Positions 46,679-54,882 of a stretch of DNA of 64,000 nt are shown one piece after another; the first letter of the stretch is position 1; each line of letters starts with the position of its first letter. Location of the stretch: positions 19,303 to 83,302 of the forward strand of contig CAJTYA010000014.1 of assembly GCA_910583985.1 (NCBI GenBank), written 5' to 3'. Under the pieces are notes generated by a model, which saw only the letters and a program-made list of their open reading frames with translations, did no database searches and had not been told where the DNA came from. Origin of the DNA: an uncultured Alistipes sp. GTDB lineage: Bacteria > Bacteroidota > Bacteroidia > Bacteroidales > Rikenellaceae. Made by a program: the position numbers and the translations under genes.

Positions 46679-47350
46679 ATGGCTGCATTTTCGAAAATGG
46701 ATACCCTCCGGACGATCGTCGAAACGGGCATCGTCCCGGTATTCTATCACAAGGACCCCGCAACGGCCTGCCGGGTCGTCGAGGCCTGTTACGAAGGCGG
46801 AATACGGGCCTTCGAATTTACGAACCGGGGCGACTTCGCCCACGAGGTGTTCGCCGAAGTGTCGAAATTCGTCGCCCGTGCATGTCCCGGCATAATTCTC
46901 GGCGCAGGCTCCGTCGTGGACGCTCCCACAGCGGCGTTGTACATGCAACTCGGCGCCAACTTCATCGTAGGCCCCTCGTTCAACCCCGACGTGGCGCGGG
47001 CGTGCAACCGCCGTCTGGTGCCCTACACGCCGGGCTGCGGCTCGGTTTCCGAAATCGGGTTCGCGCAGGAAGCCGGGTGCGACCTGTGCAAAATCTTCCC
47101 GGCCGGAGCGGTCGGAGGCCCGTCGTTCGTCAAGAACGTCAAGGCGCCGATGCCGTGGACGCTGCTGATGGCCACCGGAGCCGTCGAGCCGACGAAGGAG
47201 AACCTTTCGGGCTGGTTCGGCGCCGGGACGGCCTGCGTGGGGATGGGCTCGAAACTCTTCCCCGCCGAGGCCATCGCTGCGGGCGACTGGGACTCGATCG
47301 CCGAAAAATGCCGTCGAGCACTGTCCATAGCCGCCGAGTGTCGACGCTAA
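46679..47350 (+). CDS. eda: 2-keto-3-deoxy-6-phosphogluconate aldolase
   Basis: A 223-residue class I aldolase that splits KDPG into pyruvate and glyceraldehyde 3-phosphate. The Schiff-base lysine is Lys138 in CDLCKIFPAG, and Glu46 in AFEFTNRG is the general acid/base. GAGSVVDAPTAALYMQLGANFIVGP is the family core (listed in two parts: GAGSVV 75-80 and FIVGPSFN 95-102). It completes the lower part of the uronate pathway encoded here. The transporter gene follows after 26 bases. Confidence 0.94.
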   Translation: MAAFSKMDTLRTIVETGIVPVFYHKDPATACRVVEACYEGGIRAFEFTNRGDFAHEVFAEVSKFVARACPGIILGAGSVVDAPTAALYMQLGANFIVGPSFNPDVARACNRRLVPYTPGCGSVSEIGFAQEAGCDLCKIFPAGAVGGPSFVKNVKAPMPWTLLMATGAVEPTKENLSGWFGAGTACVGMGSKLFPAEAIAAGDWDSIAEKCRRALSIAAECRR

Positions 47351-47376
47351 TACATTGAACTTCAAACTGCCGACCC

Positions 47377-48813
47377 ATGAATAAATCGAATGAAAAGATG
47401 ACCCGTTACCGGTGGCTGATCTGCTCAATGCTGTTCTTCGCCACGACGGTCAACTACCTCGACCGACAAGTGCTCTCTCTGCTCCAGCCGATGCTGGAGG
47501 AGGAATTCCACTGGACGGATAACGATTACGGGACGATCACGGCGATCTTTTCGCTGTTCTATGCCGTCTCCATGCTGTTCGCCGGCCGCTTCGTCGACCG
47601 GATCGGCACGAAGAAAGGCTATGCGTGGTCGATCGCCGTATGGTCCCTCGGTGCCGGGCTGCACGCCGTGTGCGGCGTCGTGACCGAACGGTGGACGGGA
47701 CTGGAGAACGCCGAAGCGCTCCGGCTGGCCCAAGGTGCGGACATCGTTTCGCAGATCGCGGTGGTCAGTGTGACGGCCTTCATCGTCTGCCGCTGCGTGC
47801 TGGCGCTCGGCGAAGCGGGCAACTTCCCCGCGGCGATCAAAGCCACGGCCGAATATTTCCCGAAAAAAGACCGGGCCTTCGCCACGGGCATCTTCAACTC
47901 CGGGGCCAACGTAGGCGCGATCGTAGCTCCGCTGACCGTTCCCCTGATGGCCGAGCTGTGGGGCTGGGAGGCGGCTTTCGTCATCGTGGGCCTGATCGGT
48001 TTCGTCTGGCTGGGACTCTGGACATTCGTTTACAGGAAACCCGAAGAGAATACGCGGATGAACGAGGCCGAAAGGGCCTACATCGAACAGGACGCTGCCC
48101 CGGACGCCGCCCGGACCGACGGTTCGGCAGTTCCGGACGAAGCCGGAAAACTCTCGTTCCTGCAATGCCTCCGCTACCGGCAAACGTGGGCTTTCGCCTT
48201 CGGCAAGTTCATGACCGACGGCGTGTGGTGGTTCTTCCTGTTCTGGACACCGGCTTACCTGAAGGCCCAGTACGACATGGTGGGAACGCAGATCGCCCTG
48301 CCCATCGCCGTGCTCTACACGATCACCGTCGCGGGATCGGTCTTCGGCGGCAAGTTCCCGACCTACTTCATCGACCGGGGCATGAACCCCTATGCGGGCC
48401 GCATGCGGGCGATGTTCATCATCGCGCTGTTCCCGCTGGTCGTCCTGCTGGCCCAGCCGTTGGGCTACATGGGGTATTGGGTGCCCATCCTGCTCATTTC
48501 GGTCGGCGCTTCGGCCCATCAGGCGTGGTCGGCCAACATCTTCTCGACCGTGGGCGACATGTTCCCCAAACAGGCCATCGCCACGATCACGGGCATCGGA
48601 GGAATGGCCGGCGGACTCGGCTCGGTCTTCATCCAGAAGGGAGCCGGAGCGCTGTTCACGTACAGCGACGAGACGAACCTCGTGTTCATGGGCTTCGAAG
48701 GCAAACCGGCCGGATATGCCATCGCCTTTATCTTCTGTGCGGTGGCCTACATCGTCGCATGGTGCGTGATGAGAACGCTGGTGCCGAAATACGAACCGAT
48801 CTCCGACCTGTAA
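47377..48813 (+). CDS. exuT: Hexuronate transporter, major facilitator superfamily (ExuT-like)
   Basis: A 478-residue MFS permease with twelve predicted helices. It belongs to the anion:cation symporter group, shown by TTVNYLDRQVLSLLQPMLEEEF in its N-terminal part (residues 23-44), GRFVDRIGTKKGYAWSIAVW in loop 2-3, and RCVLALGEAGNFPAAIKATAE. Placement as the last gene of a uxaC-kdgK-eda operon points to uptake of glucuronate or galacturonate. The central loop (about 225-265) is acidic. The substrate is inferred from context. Confidence 0.9.
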   Translation: MNKSNEKMTRYRWLICSMLFFATTVNYLDRQVLSLLQPMLEEEFHWTDNDYGTITAIFSLFYAVSMLFAGRFVDRIGTKKGYAWSIAVWSLGAGLHAVCGVVTERWTGLENAEALRLAQGADIVSQIAVVSVTAFIVCRCVLALGEAGNFPAAIKATAEYFPKKDRAFATGIFNSGANVGAIVAPLTVPLMAELWGWEAAFVIVGLIGFVWLGLWTFVYRKPEENTRMNEAERAYIEQDAAPDAARTDGSAVPDEAGKLSFLQCLRYRQTWAFAFGKFMTDGVWWFFLFWTPAYLKAQYDMVGTQIALPIAVLYTITVAGSVFGGKFPTYFIDRGMNPYAGRMRAMFIIALFPLVVLLAQPLGYMGYWVPILLISVGASAHQAWSANIFSTVGDMFPKQAIATITGIGGMAGGLGSVFIQKGAGALFTYSDETNLVFMGFEGKPAGYAIAFIFCAVAYIVAWCVMRTLVPKYEPISDL

Positions 48814-48882
48814 CCACCCCACCCGACGGGGAACGGGTACGGACGAGGAAACGGGATTTTTATCGGCAATCCGACCGAAAAT

Positions 48883-48913
48883 TTTGGAATAAACGAAAAG
48901 TGTATTAAATTTG
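48883..48913 (+). promoter_or_regulatory. tRNA-His promoter
   Basis: TTTG (48883-48886), a 19-base spacer, then TAAATTTG (48906-48913), a full match to the Bacteroidota promoter. Right after it CTGTCCGG (48918-48925) and CCGGACAG (48932-48939) form an 8-bp hairpin in the tRNA leader. Confidence 0.75.
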
Positions 48914-48944
48914 CACGCTGTCCGGGAGAGTCCGGACAGAACAC

Positions 48945-49019
<75 letters not shown>

Positions 49020-49023
49020 CGGA

Positions 49024-49049
49024 AAGGCCTTCTTACGAAGGCCTTTTTT
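49024..49049 (+). terminator. Terminator of tRNA-His
   Basis: AAGGCCTTC (49024-49032) pairs with GAAGGCCTT (49037-49045) around a 4-base loop, followed by a run of T to 49049. Confidence 0.88.
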
Positions 49050-49204
49050 CGTTGCAACGCTTCCGTCGACGGCATCGTGCGTCCGAAAACGCCGTCACGA
49101 AAGCGGACGCCGCCTCTCTCGAAAACCGGAAGACGGGACGGAAAGGACGATGCGCGAATACCGCACAGGAAACGGCCCCGACCGAAAATTAAAGACGAAA
49201 GAGC

Positions 49205-49235
49205 TTTGACCTCCCGAAAGGATTCGCTACCTTTA
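49205..49235 (+). promoter_or_regulatory. Promoter of the acyltransferase gene
   Basis: TTTG (49205-49208), 19 bases, then TACCTTTA (49228-49235), one mismatch from TAnnTTTG. The spacing is exactly that of the tRNA-His promoter. About 155 bases separate this from the tRNA terminator, and no gene lies between. Confidence 0.55.
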
Positions 49236-49339
49236 CGGCATGTGCATGCCGGCGCAACGGGGGATCGAGCAGGAATCCGGCCCGCGACGTCCGGCGCGTG
49301 TACGACGACCCGAAACCTCAACCCGACCCGAACGAACCC

Positions 49340-50479
49340 ATGCAAAAAATCTCCTCGGCCGCTTTCGCGGACACGAAGCCGCACTATGCGATCCTCGACG
49401 GACTGCGCGGCGTGGCGGCACTGACCGTCGTATGTTTCCATCTGTTCGAAGCCTTCGCGACGAGCCACCTCGACCAACGGATCAACCACGGCTATCTGGC
49501 CGTCGACTTCTTTTTCATCCTCTCCGGCTTCGTCATCGGCTATGCCTACGACGACCGTTGGAAAACGATGACGACCGGGGAATTTCTCAAACGGCGCTTC
49601 ATCCGCCTCCACCCGATGGTCGTTCTCGGTGCCGTGATCGGTGCCGTCATGTTCTACACGCAGGGCTGCTCGGTGTGGTACGTCTCGAAAGTGTCCGTCG
49701 GCATGCTGCTACTATCGCTGCTGCTCAACGCGTGCATGATTCCGGCCACGCCCGGCTTCGAAATCCGCGGCGTGGGCGAAATGTACCCGCTCAACGGACC
49801 GAGCTGGTCGCTGTTTTTCGAATACATCGGCAACGTGCTCTATGCGTTCGTGCTGAGGAGGCTGCCGACGATCGCCCTCTCGGCGCTCGTCGGGGCGGCG
49901 GCCTGCGGACTGGCCCTGTTCGCCATCCGGGGTCCGCTCGGCGACATCTGCGTCGGATTCGCGCTGACGGAAGAGAACGTACTGGGCGGCTCGCTGCGCC
50001 TGCTGTTCGCCTTTCCGGCCGGGCTGCTGCTCTCGCGCATCTTCCGGCCCGTCCCGGTCCGGGGAGCCTTCTGGATCGGCAGCGCCGCGGTTGTCATCGT
50101 ATCGGCCGTGCCCCGCATCGGAGACAGCGAACACCTGTGGATGAACGGCGTGTACGACACGCTGTGCGCCGTCGTCGTCTTTCCGCTGCTCGTCTGGATA
50201 GGCGCTTCGGGCAAGACGACGGACCGGACGACGACGCGGATATGCAAATTTCTGGGCGACATTTCGTACCCGCTCTACATGGTCCACTATCCGTTCATCT
50301 ACCTGTACTATGCTTGGGTCAAAAACGAAAACCTCACCTTCGAGCAATCGTTGCCCGGCGCCGCCGCACTGGTGGCTGGATCCGTCGTGCTGGCCTATCT
50401 GTCGCTGAAGCTGTACGACGAACCGGTTCGCAGGTTCCTCACCGGAAAACTGCTGCGCCGAAAAAAGCCGGACGCGTAA
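49340..50479 (+). CDS. Acyltransferase family 3 membrane protein
   Basis: A 379-residue integral membrane protein of the acyltransferase-3 (OafA/NodX) family, with about ten hydrophobic helices. The N-terminal ILDGLRGVAALTVVCFHLFE (18-37) contains the conserved Arg23 and His34. FFFILSGFVIGYAY and RRFIRLHPMVV follow, and the C-terminal part has DISYPLYMVHYPF. Members add acetyl or other acyl groups to surface sugars, lipids or peptidoglycan. The substrate is unknown. ATG 49340 is chosen over an in-frame GTG at 49298. It stands alone. Confidence 0.87.
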   Translation: MQKISSAAFADTKPHYAILDGLRGVAALTVVCFHLFEAFATSHLDQRINHGYLAVDFFFILSGFVIGYAYDDRWKTMTTGEFLKRRFIRLHPMVVLGAVIGAVMFYTQGCSVWYVSKVSVGMLLLSLLLNACMIPATPGFEIRGVGEMYPLNGPSWSLFFEYIGNVLYAFVLRRLPTIALSALVGAAACGLALFAIRGPLGDICVGFALTEENVLGGSLRLLFAFPAGLLLSRIFRPVPVRGAFWIGSAAVVIVSAVPRIGDSEHLWMNGVYDTLCAVVVFPLLVWIGASGKTTDRTTTRICKFLGDISYPLYMVHYPFIYLYYAWVKNENLTFEQSLPGAAALVAGSVVLAYLSLKLYDEPVRRFLTGKLLRRKKPDA

Positions 50480-50888
50480 CCGCACCGGAGCGAAAAAGCG
50501 CTACGCCCGGCAGCACCCGAAAACGGCAAAATCACGGAACGCAGAAGACATAACCGGCGGAATGCACGAACGGAGCCGGGAAGGGAAATTACGGCGGTGT
50601 AAGAAACGAAGAGGCGGCGAGTCCCGTCCGCTTTCTTTTTTCGGTCCGCCATTCCGACCCCGCTTTCCGTCGGGAAACGGTCCGAAAAGGCATTCGCGGC
50701 AAACGCGCCGGAGACGGGGACACGGGCTCTCTTTCCCCCGGACACGGGAAACGCATTCACGGCAAACGCGCAGGGACAGGAGTGCATCCCCCTTTCCCGA
50801 AGGAGGGAAATGCCGGACATTCCTCCCCGGTATCGCGGTCGACACCGGAGAGGGTCGTACTGCGCAGGAAGGATCGCGCCGCACCGGA
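50480..50888. other. Gene-free spacer with an imperfect tandem repeat
   Basis: 409 bases between convergent genes. The only structure seen is a 63-bp imperfect duplication (50690-50815). No terminator with a clear T-run was found. Confidence 0.5.
50690..50815. repeat. Imperfect 63-bp tandem duplication
   Basis: Two units begin with GCATTCGCGGCAAACGCGC (50690) and GCATTCACGGCAAACGCGC (50753), identical at 18 of 19 positions. Weaker similarity continues through CTTTCCC and GGGAAA at the unit ends. Confidence 0.6.
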
Positions 50889-51449
50889 TCATAACAACCG
50901 ATTCTCGGCCATATAGCGCCACAGCGGAGCGGCATGGAGCGCCTGCTTGATCTCGTCGCCGAGCAGCAGCGCGCGGACCTCGTCCAACGTGAGCAGATGG
51001 ACGCTCAGGTCCTCGGTGGCCTCCGGATGCCGCTCGCAGACGGGCTCGACGTCCGTGGCCAGAAAGCAGTGCGTCAGGTTGGTCTGCGTGGAAGGATTGG
51101 CCGACAGCACCGTCAGCTCGCGCCAAGAGCCGCCGCCGTACCCGGTCTCCTCGGCGAGCTCGCGGCGCGCCGCCTCCAGCGGCGAGGCATCCTCCGGGTC
51201 GCACACGCCCGCACAGAGCTCGAACGACGTCTGTCCGAGACCGTGCCGGTACTGGCGCACGAAGACGAACCGGCCGTCGCGCGTGACGGCCAGCGTATTG
51301 ACCCAATCGGGATATTCCAGCACATAAAATTCGGGAATGAGGTTTCCGTCGGGCAGTTCGATACGTTCCCGGCGTACCGTCAGCCAAGGTCTCCGGTGCA
51401 GGTATTCGCTCCGGAGCACTTTCCATGCGCGTTCGTCTTTCTCTTTCAT
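50889..51449 (-). CDS. Nudix hydrolase, ADP-ribose pyrophosphatase-like
   Basis: A 186-residue Nudix protein. The core is FELCAGVCDPEDASPLEAAR (about 76-95), followed by RELAEETGYGGG. The catalytic half RELAEETGY is intact, but the first half departs from the standard box: one extra residue lies between the Gly and the REL, and the usual first Glu is not in place. LAVTRDGRFVFVRQYRHGLG (54-73) and the TVLSANPSTQTNLTHCFLAT segment fit the ADP-sugar pyrophosphatase group. The substrate is inferred. ATG 51449 is chosen because it gives the normal family length; the frame is open much further upstream without similarity. Confidence 0.85.
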   Translation of the reverse strand: MKEKDERAWKVLRSEYLHRRPWLTVRRERIELPDGNLIPEFYVLEYPDWVNTLAVTRDGRFVFVRQYRHGLGQTSFELCAGVCDPEDASPLEAARRELAEETGYGGGSWRELTVLSANPSTQTNLTHCFLATDVEPVCERHPEATEDLSVHLLTLDEVRALLLGDEIKQALHAAPLWRYMAENRLL

Positions 51450-52088
51450 TTCTTCGAATCGTGAGGGGGAACTCCGCCGGTCCGTTCCGCCGGGGCCGGC
51501 GACACATCGCAGACAAGAATACGAAAAATCGGCGAGCCGACCAAACGGCCCGGCCGTCCGGAGAAACGCCCTCCATATTTTACCGTCCGGCAAAAATTCC
51601 GTAACTTGTCGCTCGTCGTCCTGCGGTTTCCGCCGAACGACGAGCGAGAACCTCTTATGAAAACATACGGAATTTCGACCCTCGGCCCCTTCTTCCTGTC
51701 GTCGGCCCCGGACGATTCGCCATCCGCAGCACAGCGAAGGCGGAGCGGAAAACCCGCAGGACGGAGCGGCGAAAGAATACGGAACGAACGCCACGGGATC
51801 TTTCGGCGAAGCGACGAAGCCGACGGCGATCTGTCCCGAACGGGAATCGTATCGTCCGAGTCCCGGATCAGAAAATCGCCGGGAGGTTTCGCCCATCGTC
51901 GTGCGGGCGACCGGGGCTTCCGCTCCGAACGACCGTCCACGGCAGGCTCCGCTTATAGAAGATCGGTTCCATCCGTCCCGTTTTTCCGACCGGCATGGAC
52001 AATACCCTGCCGATAAATGGGACACCGTCGCCGGACGGTCCCTGAAAACCACGACCCATTCTTTTATTTCAACCTACCTTTCTCGACT
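51450..52088. other. Spacer between the Nudix and GH95 genes
   Basis: 639 bases between divergent genes. A weak leftward -7 candidate (CAAGAATA near 51514) and a weak rightward one (TACCTTTC just before 52089) are each one base off consensus. No small gene, repeat or RNA was recognised. Confidence 0.45.
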
Positions 52089-54557
52089 ATGAAAATCATT
52101 TGTACACTTTTCGCCGGCCTGCTCTGCGTCCAGAGCGCGCTCGCAGCGGGACCGGACCGCAAGGCATGGAAACTCCGGTACGACGAACCGGCCTCCCGCT
52201 GGGAAGAGGCGCTGCCGTTGGGCAACGGCCGCCTCGGCGTCATGGTACACGGCGGCAGCGAGCGGGAAGAACTTCAGCTCAACGAAGAGACGATCTGGGC
52301 CGGAAGTCCGCACAACAACGTCAGCCCGGCGGCCGCGGCCGCCTTGCCGAAGGTCCGGGAGCTGCTTTTCGAAGGACGGCACCGGGAAGCGTTCGACCTC
52401 TGCGACGAAACGTTTTCGGCCCACGCATCGCACGGCATGCCGTACCAGACGGCCGGCTCGCTGTGGCTCGATTTCCCCGGACACGGGGCATGCTCGGACT
52501 TTTACCGCGATCTGGACTTGGAAACGGCCGTAGCGACCGTCCGCTACACCGTAGACGGAGTGCGCTACCAAAGAGAGGCCTTCACCTCCTTTCCCGACCA
52601 AGTGGCGGTCGTCCGGCTGACAGCCTCCCAACGACAGCGCATCACGTTCCGAATGTCGTTCTCCACGCCCATGCGCAATTACCGCACGACGGTGCAGGGC
52701 GACGGTCGTTTGGTGATCGACGGACGGACGGACAGTCACGAGACGATCCCCGGCCGAGTGGAATACCGTACCGTCGCCGAGATCCTGCCGGAAAACGGCC
52801 GGATGAGCGCCGACAGCACCGGCATCACGGTAACGGAAGCCGACGCCGTGACGATTCTGATTTCGATCGCCACGAACTTCAACGACTACCGGGACATATC
52901 GGGCGAGCCGCGCGCACGAGCCGAAGCCTATCTGAGCGCGGCGAAAAAGAAACGCTATTCCGCGTTGAAGGCGGACCACATCGCGGCCTACCGCCCGTGG
53001 ATCGAACGGGTTTCGCTCGATCTGGGCACCAACTCGCAGGCAGAGAAAACGACCGACGTGCGGGTACGCGAATTTGCGACGAATTTCGATCCGCAGCTCG
53101 TGTCGCTGTACTTCCAGTTCGGGCGCTACCTGTTGATCTGTTCTTCCCAGCCCGGCGGCCAGCCCGCCACGCTGCAGGGCATCTGGAATGCGCAGACCCA
53201 TCCCGCATGGGACAGCAAGTACACGATCAACATCAACACGGAAATGAACTACTGGCCGGCCGAGGCGACCCATCTCTCCGAACTGCATGCCCCGTTGATC
53301 GACATGATCCGCGACCTGAGCGTCACGGGCCGGCAGGCCGCATCGCAGATGTACGGCGCCGGAGGATGGACGGCCCATCACAATACGGACATCTGGCGGA
53401 TCAGCGGGATGGTCGACACCCCGTTCAGCGGCATGTGGCCGACGTCGAACGCTTGGCTGTGCCAGCACCTATGGGACCGTTATCTTTTCAGCGGCGACAC
53501 GGCTTATCTCGCGGAAGTCTATCCGTCGATGAAGGGAGCCTGCGAATTTTTCCTCGACTTCCTGACCGAAGATCCGCGGACCGGGCACTTGGTCTGCTCA
53601 CCTTCGATCTCGCCGGAAAACACGCCGGCAAAAGCCGACATCCATCAGGCCGTCGTGAGCGGCGCGACGATGGACAACCAACTGGTCTTCGACCTGTTCT
53701 CCAACACGATCGCGGCCGCGGAAACGCTCGGCACGGACCCCTCTCTGGCCGAAGAGCTGCGACGGACCCGTTCACGGCTCGCCCCGATGCGGATAGGCCG
53801 CTGGGGCCAGTTGCAGGAATGGCAGGAGGACCGGGACGATCCCGACGACAAGCACCGCCATGTCTCCCACTTGTGGGGCCTCTATCCCGGACGTCAGATC
53901 TCGGCCGGCCGGACTCCCGAACTTTTCGAGGCGGCACGCACGTCGCTCATCCATCGGGGCGATGCGTCCACCGGCTGGTCCATGGGATGGAAAGTCTGTC
54001 TGTGGGCCCGTCTTCTGGACGGAAACCATGCCTATAAGCTGATTACGGATCAGCTCTCCCCCGAAGGCGACTCCAACGAGTCGGGCGGCACCTACCCCAA
54101 CCTGTTCGATGCACACCCTCCGTTCCAGATCGACGGGAACTTCGGCTGTACGGCCGGCATCGCCGAAATGCTGCTCCAGAGCCACGACGGAGCGGTCGAT
54201 CTGCTGCCCGCCCTTCCCGACGTGTGGGCGACGGGACGCGTCGACGGCCTGCGGGCCAGAGGCGGCTTCGAAATCGAACGGATGGAATGGAAAGGGGGAC
54301 GGCTCACACGGGCGGTCATCCGCTCCACGATAGGCGGCAACTGCCGCATCCGGTCGGCGACGCCGCTCAAGGCATGCAAGGGCGGCACCGCGCTCGCCGC
54401 CGAAGGCGAAAATCCGAACCCGCTGCTGCTGGCCGGCCAACGAATCGACGTTCAGCCGGCCGCATCGCACCGCACCGCGCCCCCGAAGATGCGACAGGAA
54501 CGATACGAATACGATATAGCGACCCGACCGGGAGGCCGGTACACGCTGCTGTTCTGA
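52089..54557 (+). CDS. Alpha-L-fucosidase, glycoside hydrolase family 95
   Basis: An 822-residue secreted enzyme that removes terminal alpha-1,2-linked fucose (some members act on alpha-L-galactose). A signal peptide (1-20, ending QSALAA) is followed by the N-terminal beta domain with EEALPLGNGRLGVMVHGG (39-56) and LQLNEETIWAG. The (alpha/alpha)6 barrel carries Asn381/Asn383 in NINTEMNYWPAEATHLSE, general acid Glu510 in SISPENTP and Asp682 in QIDGNFGCTAGIAEML, matching the known catalytic set. There is no lipobox, so it is periplasmic or released. No susCD pair or other carbohydrate enzyme is adjacent. ATG 52089 is chosen for the signal peptide. Confidence 0.94.
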   Translation: MKIICTLFAGLLCVQSALAAGPDRKAWKLRYDEPASRWEEALPLGNGRLGVMVHGGSEREELQLNEETIWAGSPHNNVSPAAAAALPKVRELLFEGRHREAFDLCDETFSAHASHGMPYQTAGSLWLDFPGHGACSDFYRDLDLETAVATVRYTVDGVRYQREAFTSFPDQVAVVRLTASQRQRITFRMSFSTPMRNYRTTVQGDGRLVIDGRTDSHETIPGRVEYRTVAEILPENGRMSADSTGITVTEADAVTILISIATNFNDYRDISGEPRARAEAYLSAAKKKRYSALKADHIAAYRPWIERVSLDLGTNSQAEKTTDVRVREFATNFDPQLVSLYFQFGRYLLICSSQPGGQPATLQGIWNAQTHPAWDSKYTININTEMNYWPAEATHLSELHAPLIDMIRDLSVTGRQAASQMYGAGGWTAHHNTDIWRISGMVDTPFSGMWPTSNAWLCQHLWDRYLFSGDTAYLAEVYPSMKGACEFFLDFLTEDPRTGHLVCSPSISPENTPAKADIHQAVVSGATMDNQLVFDLFSNTIAAAETLGTDPSLAEELRRTRSRLAPMRIGRWGQLQEWQEDRDDPDDKHRHVSHLWGLYPGRQISAGRTPELFEAARTSLIHRGDASTGWSMGWKVCLWARLLDGNHAYKLITDQLSPEGDSNESGGTYPNLFDAHPPFQIDGNFGCTAGIAEMLLQSHDGAVDLLPALPDVWATGRVDGLRARGGFEIERMEWKGGRLTRAVIRSTIGGNCRIRSATPLKACKGGTALAAEGENPNPLLLAGQRIDVQPAASHRTAPPKMRQERYEYDIATRPGGRYTLLF

Positions 54558-54882
54558 CACATAAAACTTCCCGACCGATTTACGGGACCGACCTTTCCGA
54601 CGACCGGCAAGGCGTTCGATGCAGCGCCCTGCCGGCCGTCTCGCCGGCCCCCGAACCGAAAGAACAGGAAAGCACGCCTTCCTCCGGCGGCGATACGCCG
54701 GGAAGACGCCTTGTGCCTTTCGGCGAGGTTATTTCCCGACGGCTCGCCGATTGTCGGCTTTTTTCGTATCTTTGCCCGCAGAAATTTATGATTGGTCATT
54801 TGTAGCGAGGCCGCGTCGTCCTGATGCGGAGACCGTGAATTCACTTGTCGGTCATAGGTAATAATCTTTTCAACGCACATAC
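54558..54882. other. Spacer and leader before the DEAD-box gene
   Basis: 325 bases. The right part holds a -7 box (54767-54774) and a leader of about 100 bases, as is common for cold-shock helicase genes. The left 200 bases show nothing recognisable. Confidence 0.5.
54767..54774 (+). promoter_or_regulatory. -7 box for the DEAD-box helicase
   Basis: TATCTTTG, exact consensus, 108 bases before the ATG at 54883. No -33 TTTG at the expected distance. Confidence 0.6.
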
